NCBI GenBank assembly: GCA_028701635.1
Contig: JAQVQJ010000065.1
Location: 1-6,949 of the forward strand
Length of the DNA stretch: 6,949 nt
Direction: 5' to 3'
Origin: Clostridia bacterium
GTDB lineage: Bacteria; Bacillota_A; Clostridia; Christensenellales; UBA1242
Every line of letters begins with the position of its first letter. Position 1 is the stretch's first letter. Position numbers and translations under genes: made by a program. Shown piece by piece: positions 4,842-6,949 of the stretch. The notes below the pieces were generated by a model, which searched no databases, had not been told where the DNA came from, and saw only the letters and a program-made list of their open reading frames with translations.

Positions 4842-4916
4842 GCAAAATATGACCACATTTTAGGCGGTTGGCATGATTTTGATTATCCAAATCCAATAGA
4901 TTATTGCCAAAAATAA
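4842..4916 (+). pseudogene. Short coding-like remnant without a start codon
   Basis: After a stop codon at 4839, frame 3 reads 24 sense codons to TAA 4914, containing KYDHILGGWHDFDYPNPID. The mix of Trp, His, Pro, Cys and Gly differs from the Lys/Asn/Ile-rich noise normally produced by A/T-rich intergenic DNA. There is no ATG and no RBS. It may be the 3' scrap of a decayed gene, perhaps joined by a frameshift near 4840 to the preceding frame (TIHRKPERIK, 4813-4842). The evidence is one short stretch. Confidence 0.3.
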
Positions 4917-4962
4917 AAATCAATAATGGAACAATAAAAGAAATAATATATAAGATTTCAAT

Positions 4963-4990
4963 TTGTTATCATAAATTTTTGTGTTATCAT
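4963..4990 (+). promoter_or_regulatory. Candidate promoter with repeated TGTTATCATA element
   Basis: TTGTTA (4963-4968), a 16-nt spacer, then TATCAT (4985-4990) preceded by TGT to give an extended -10 box. The element TGTTATCATA occurs twice, at 4964-4973 and 4982-4991, 18 nt apart. The second copy would start transcription near 4997, leaving only a few leader bases before ATG 5001. Confidence 0.5.
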
Positions 4991-5000
4991 ATAAAAATAA

Positions 5001-5915
5001 ATGGAAAAAAGAAAATATTTAGTTAATAAAAACTATACAGCGAATTATAAGTATGCGATACTTATTCTTATTATTGGGTTAGTTGGTGTTGGTATTGTTG
5101 TTTTTCAAATTCTTTCTTATGACACTTTAATAAAGCCTTTTTTATACTCGGGAGCAATTCCTTTTTATCCAGAATATACGACAAACTATGTTGGGGCATG
5201 GAATCTTTTATCGTATTTTACAATCATTTCTAATTTACTTATTAGTATTTATTTTATTTGTTTTGCACTTTCAGTTTTTGGAATAAGACCTTTTAAGAAA
5301 CTGTCGTTAAATCCTTCAATTACTGGGGCGTTTGCTCTTTACATATTTGTTGTTGGAATTGTTTATTGCTTTGTTCTTGTTTGGTTTGTTAAATTCTATC
5401 CATGGAATAGTGTTCAATCAGTTTTTAACTATACAAATATTTGGCAACATATGTTTGTTCCATTGTTTATGTTTTATTTATTATTTAAGCCTTTTACAAA
5501 CCGAAAAATATCAAACAATGCAGCTTTTTATTACTTAATCTTTCCCGTAATTTACTATATTGTTACAATGATTAGAGGTTGGCTAATTGGGTTCTTCCCT
5601 TATGCTTTCCTTAGTCCAGAACATGCTTGGCATTATATTGGCGGGGGGACTCCTTACAATGGAACAATATCGATTTTAGTTGTTATTGCATTCTTTATAT
5701 TTTTATTAGCTTTATTCTATTTACTAGGAAGAATGATTATTTTGATACATAATAATCACGTTGATCATATGTTTAAACACAAAGCCGATATAGATAGAAG
5801 AAAAAGAGAAAAATTAAAGAAAGAAAAGATTAAGAAAGAAAAGATTAAAAAAGAAATTGAAAAAAATAAAGTAGAAAAAATAGAAAAACTTAAACAAACG
5901 GAAACTAAAAAATAA
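5001..5915 (+). CDS. Pr6Pr (FAR-17a/AIG1-like) six-helix membrane protein
   Basis: An integral membrane protein of 304 aa with six predicted helices at roughly 18-38, 68-94, 108-131, 147-163, 176-198 and 222-248. The pattern of short loops, SYFTIISNLL in helix 2, WQHMFVPLFMF in helix 4 and FPVIYYIVTMIRGW...FFPYAFL in helix 5 fits the bacterial Pr6Pr group, related to animal AIG1/ADTRP. In AIG1/ADTRP a Thr and a His form a lipid-ester hydrolase site. Thr74 and His150 are the plausible equivalents here (inference), and the bacterial function is not established. Residues 251-304 are a cytosolic, highly charged Lys/Glu tail containing KKEKI twice in tandem. ATG 5001 has no clear RBS, but residue 1 is well placed before helix 1. 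Single gene, ended by a hairpin shared with its convergent neighbour. Confidence 0.75.
   Translation: MEKRKYLVNKNYTANYKYAILILIIGLVGVGIVVFQILSYDTLIKPFLYSGAIPFYPEYTTNYVGAWNLLSYFTIISNLLISIYFICFALSVFGIRPFKKLSLNPSITGAFALYIFVVGIVYCFVLVWFVKFYPWNSVQSVFNYTNIWQHMFVPLFMFYLLFKPFTNRKISNNAAFYYLIFPVIYYIVTMIRGWLIGFFPYAFLSPEHAWHYIGGGTPYNGTISILVVIAFFIFLLALFYLLGRMIILIHNNHVDHMFKHKADIDRRKREKLKKEKIKKEKIKKEIEKNKVEKIEKLKQTETKK
5817..5846 (+). repeat. Perfect 15-bp tandem duplication in the lysine-rich tail
   Basis: AAGAAAGAAAAGATT occurs twice without a gap (5817-5831 and 5832-5846), encoding KKEKI-KKEKI (residues 273-282). Being a multiple of three, copy-number changes would keep the frame and only alter the length of the charged tail. 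Confidence 0.85.
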
Positions 5916-5940
5916 TTAATAAATTAATATAAAAAAATAA

Positions 5941-5961
5941 AAACTGCTAATTTAGCAGTTT
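5941..5961. terminator. Bidirectional terminator between convergent genes
   Basis: AAACTGCTA (5941-5949), loop ATT, TAGCAGTTT (5953-5961): a perfect 9-bp stem. An A tract precedes it (5931-5937) and T-rich DNA follows, so it can end transcription from both sides. The U run is better for the minus-strand gene at 5995-6441. Confidence 0.8.
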
Positions 5962-5994
5962 ATTCAGTAATAATTAAGAATTAAAATGTGATTT

Positions 5995-6441
5995 TTATAA
6001 ATTTTCTATTTCATTTAGTTCTTCTTTGTTTTTTTGAGAGTTAAGCATCATGTATTTTTTGATTATTTGTTGAAAACAACAATGTATATCGCGCTTATGA
6101 TAATCATTCCAATCAAATAAAAACTTACCTTCTAATGAATAGATTCTAAAATGTCTATACCAGCCACAATATGTATCAAATTTTTTGCAATGAGCATAAA
6201 TTAAATTGTTCTTTTTAATAAAGGAATATGTAATTAAGTTGGAATCCTGAATAGATCTGTAATCTTCTAAAGAGATAATCATTTCATTATTTTCATTAAA
6301 TATAAAATATTTTTTCCTATCAATTTTTTCGCCTTCTTTAATTTTCAATGATAAAAGTTTAAAACCATCTCCTAAATCTCCAACGAAATCATCTTTTCTT
6401 TTATAGCTATTTAACCAATTACTTTCATTAATTTTTATCAT
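5995..6441 (-). CDS. Protein of unknown function (148 aa)
   Basis: Not recognised. ATG 6441 is preferred because the Shine-Dalgarno GAGG (6448-6451) lies 6 nt before it. The in-frame TTG at 6453, which would add four residues, overlaps that site and would itself lack one. The product is soluble, with no signal peptide or membrane segment. It looks strand-rich, with repeated short beta-hairpin-like stretches: KKYFIFNENNEMIISLEDY, NLIYAHCKKFD, FRIYSLEGKFLFDW. A Cys/His/Trp-containing middle (CGWYRHF, then DIHCCF) and a charged C-terminal helix follow. A possible promoter is TTGAAA (6479-6484) with TATTAA after 16 nt. It is convergent with the membrane-protein gene and lies downstream of the CxxC protein gene on the same strand. 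Confidence 0.7.
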   Translation of the reverse strand: MIKINESNWLNSYKRKDDFVGDLGDGFKLLSLKIKEGEKIDRKKYFIFNENNEMIISLEDYRSIQDSNLITYSFIKKNNLIYAHCKKFDTYCGWYRHFRIYSLEGKFLFDWNDYHKRDIHCCFQQIIKKYMMLNSQKNKEELNEIENL

Positions 6442-6445
6442 AATA

Positions 6446-6451
6446 TTCCTC
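6446..6451 (-). promoter_or_regulatory. RBS deciding the start of the 148-aa protein
   Basis: On the minus strand GAGGAA lies just upstream of ATG 6441 with 6 nt between GAGG and the start codon. Its first base is the last base of the alternative TTG start codon (6451-6453), which argues against that start. Confidence 0.6.
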
Positions 6452-6505
6452 AATTTTTAATAATATATGAAATAAGACTTTCAATAAATTTTTTATTTAA
6501 CTATT

Positions 6506-6718
6506 TTACTTTTTTGAATTCAATTTTTCTAGCATAAAATCTAGGTCGATTCCGTGAACTTCGCTGGCTTGTTCTATCGTTTCCATTTGACTCATTGGAC
6601 AACCAAAACAATGTAATCCAAAGCCTTCCAAAATAATTTTAAACTTAGGACTAGCGTCTAAAACTTCTCCTATAGTTGTGTCTTTGTTAAATTTTGAGTT
6701 TGTTTTACTGCTTGCCAT
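6506..6718 (-). CDS. DUF1858 / hybrid-cluster-protein-associated CxxC redox-disulfide domain protein
   Basis: A complete 70-aa stand-alone DUF1858-type protein. The family signature is clear: TTIGEVLDASPKFKIILEGFGL, then HCFGC with Cys37 and Cys40 as the CxxC pair, then METIEQASEVHGID and a C-terminal FMLEKLN helix. In anaerobes, domains of this family occur next to or fused to hybrid cluster proteins and are thought to work as a redox disulfide or metal/cofactor-binding module. The precise role is not established. The start is secure: AAAGGAG (6725-6731) precedes ATG 6718 by 6 nt. A candidate promoter is TTTACA (6760-6765), 17-nt spacer, TACACT (6737-6742). No hybrid cluster protein gene is visible in the window. 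Confidence 0.9.
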   Translation of the reverse strand: MASSKTNSKFNKDTTIGEVLDASPKFKIILEGFGLHCFGCPMSQMETIEQASEVHGIDLDFMLEKLNSKK

Positions 6719-6736
6719 ATATTTCTCCTTTAAATA

Positions 6737-6765
6737 AGTGTACTATTTATTTTTTAAATTGTAAA
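6737..6765 (-). promoter_or_regulatory. Candidate promoter of the CxxC protein gene
   Basis: On the minus strand TTTACA (6760-6765), a 17-nt spacer and TACACT (6737-6742). This gives a leader of about 12 nt that begins at the Shine-Dalgarno sequence. The -10 match is modest. Confidence 0.35.
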
Positions 6766-6770
6766 AAGTT

Positions 6771-6949
6771 TTAATCAATATCAACGATTTTTATCGGTGT
6801 TATTTCAAAATTTTCTTCCATTGAAGAATTAAGCCCTTTAAGAGTTAGTAAAGTTCCACCACGCTGTTCTGTCGATCTCACAATCCCGGGATAAGCGAGA
6901 TAGTCTATAGATTTTCCATGAGTCAATCGTACTCCAAAATATGAGATGG
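6771..6949 (-). CDS. C-terminal 58 residues of an unknown protein (5' end outside window)
   Basis: The minus strand is open from the right edge to TAA at 6771-6773. The visible product contains ISYFGVRLTHGK, DYLAYPGIVRS, RGGTLLTLKG and ends ITPIKIVDID. The mix of hydrophobic strands, Pro and Gly and the lack of low-complexity sequence indicate real coding. I do not recognise the family, and the start and most of the protein may lie beyond the window. It is 52 nt upstream of the CxxC protein gene on the same strand, and a candidate promoter for that gene lies between them, so co-transcription is possible but not required. Confidence 0.6.
   Translation of the reverse strand, partial: ISYFGVRLTHGKSIDYLAYPGIVRSTEQRGGTLLTLKGLNSSMEENFEITPIKIVDID

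Noticed and set aside
4964..4992. CRISPR-like or iteron array from the repeated TGTTATCATA
   Set aside because: Only two adjacent copies 18 nt apart, both matching -10 promoter sequence. There are no spacers or further repeats.
5332..5538. Second frame inside the membrane-protein gene
   Set aside because: It is an out-of-frame shadow of helices 3 to 5 with no RBS.
1..6949. Alternative genetic code (TGA read as Trp)
   Set aside because: The stops I checked are TAA or TAG, never TGA. However, the Trp codons seen are TGG and every gene is full length under the standard code, so the pattern is explained by A/T bias and a small sample.

Overview
The window looks like chromosomal DNA from a low-GC bacterium, most likely an uncultured Bacillota (Clostridia-like) lineage. 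The evidence is the strong A/T bias, a CwlD-type cell-wall amidase, a clostridial-style UvsE (UV damage endonuclease), AAGGAG-type ribosome binding sites, consensus-like sigma-A promoters and T-tailed terminators. The exact taxon cannot be fixed from the sequence. It reads as ordinary core and accessory chromosome: I see no transposase, phage, CRISPR or plasmid gene.

Layout. (1) 1-755: the nearly complete 3' part of a membrane-anchored N-acetylmuramoyl-L-alanine amidase, ending in tandem hairpins. (2) 756-1051: a gene-free stretch with a GC-rich block and two dispersed palindromic repeat units. (3) 1052-1936, minus strand: uvsE, transcribed divergently from (4) a small Cys/Asn-rich protein at 2051-2284 with a near-perfect RBS and its own terminator. 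(5) 2343-2573: another copy of the dispersed repeat, then a tRNA-Ser(CGA) with promoter and terminator. (6) 2649-3020: an orphan protein whose reading frame is ended by an 8-A run but stays open in another frame for 28 more codons. (7) 3160-4812: enolase, then a tightly linked unknown cistron. (8) 4842-4916: a short coding-like remnant. (9) 5001-5915: a six-TM Pr6Pr (FAR-17a/AIG1-like) membrane protein with a lysine-rich tail. (10) Minus strand: an unknown 148-aa protein (5995-6441), a DUF1858/hybrid-cluster-associated CxxC protein (6506-6718), and the C-terminus of an unknown protein at the right edge.

The genes do not form one pathway. They are mostly single-gene units with their own promoters: housekeeping functions (cell wall, DNA repair, tRNA, glycolysis) mixed with small lineage-specific proteins. 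I do not see a convincing new multi-gene system. The best leads are the A-run frame switch after 2649-3020, the CxCxCxCxC mini-protein, a recurring TGTTATCATAA promoter element, the enolase start region (no Shine-Dalgarno, two candidate promoters, a hairpin) with its unknown partner gene, and the dispersed repeats.
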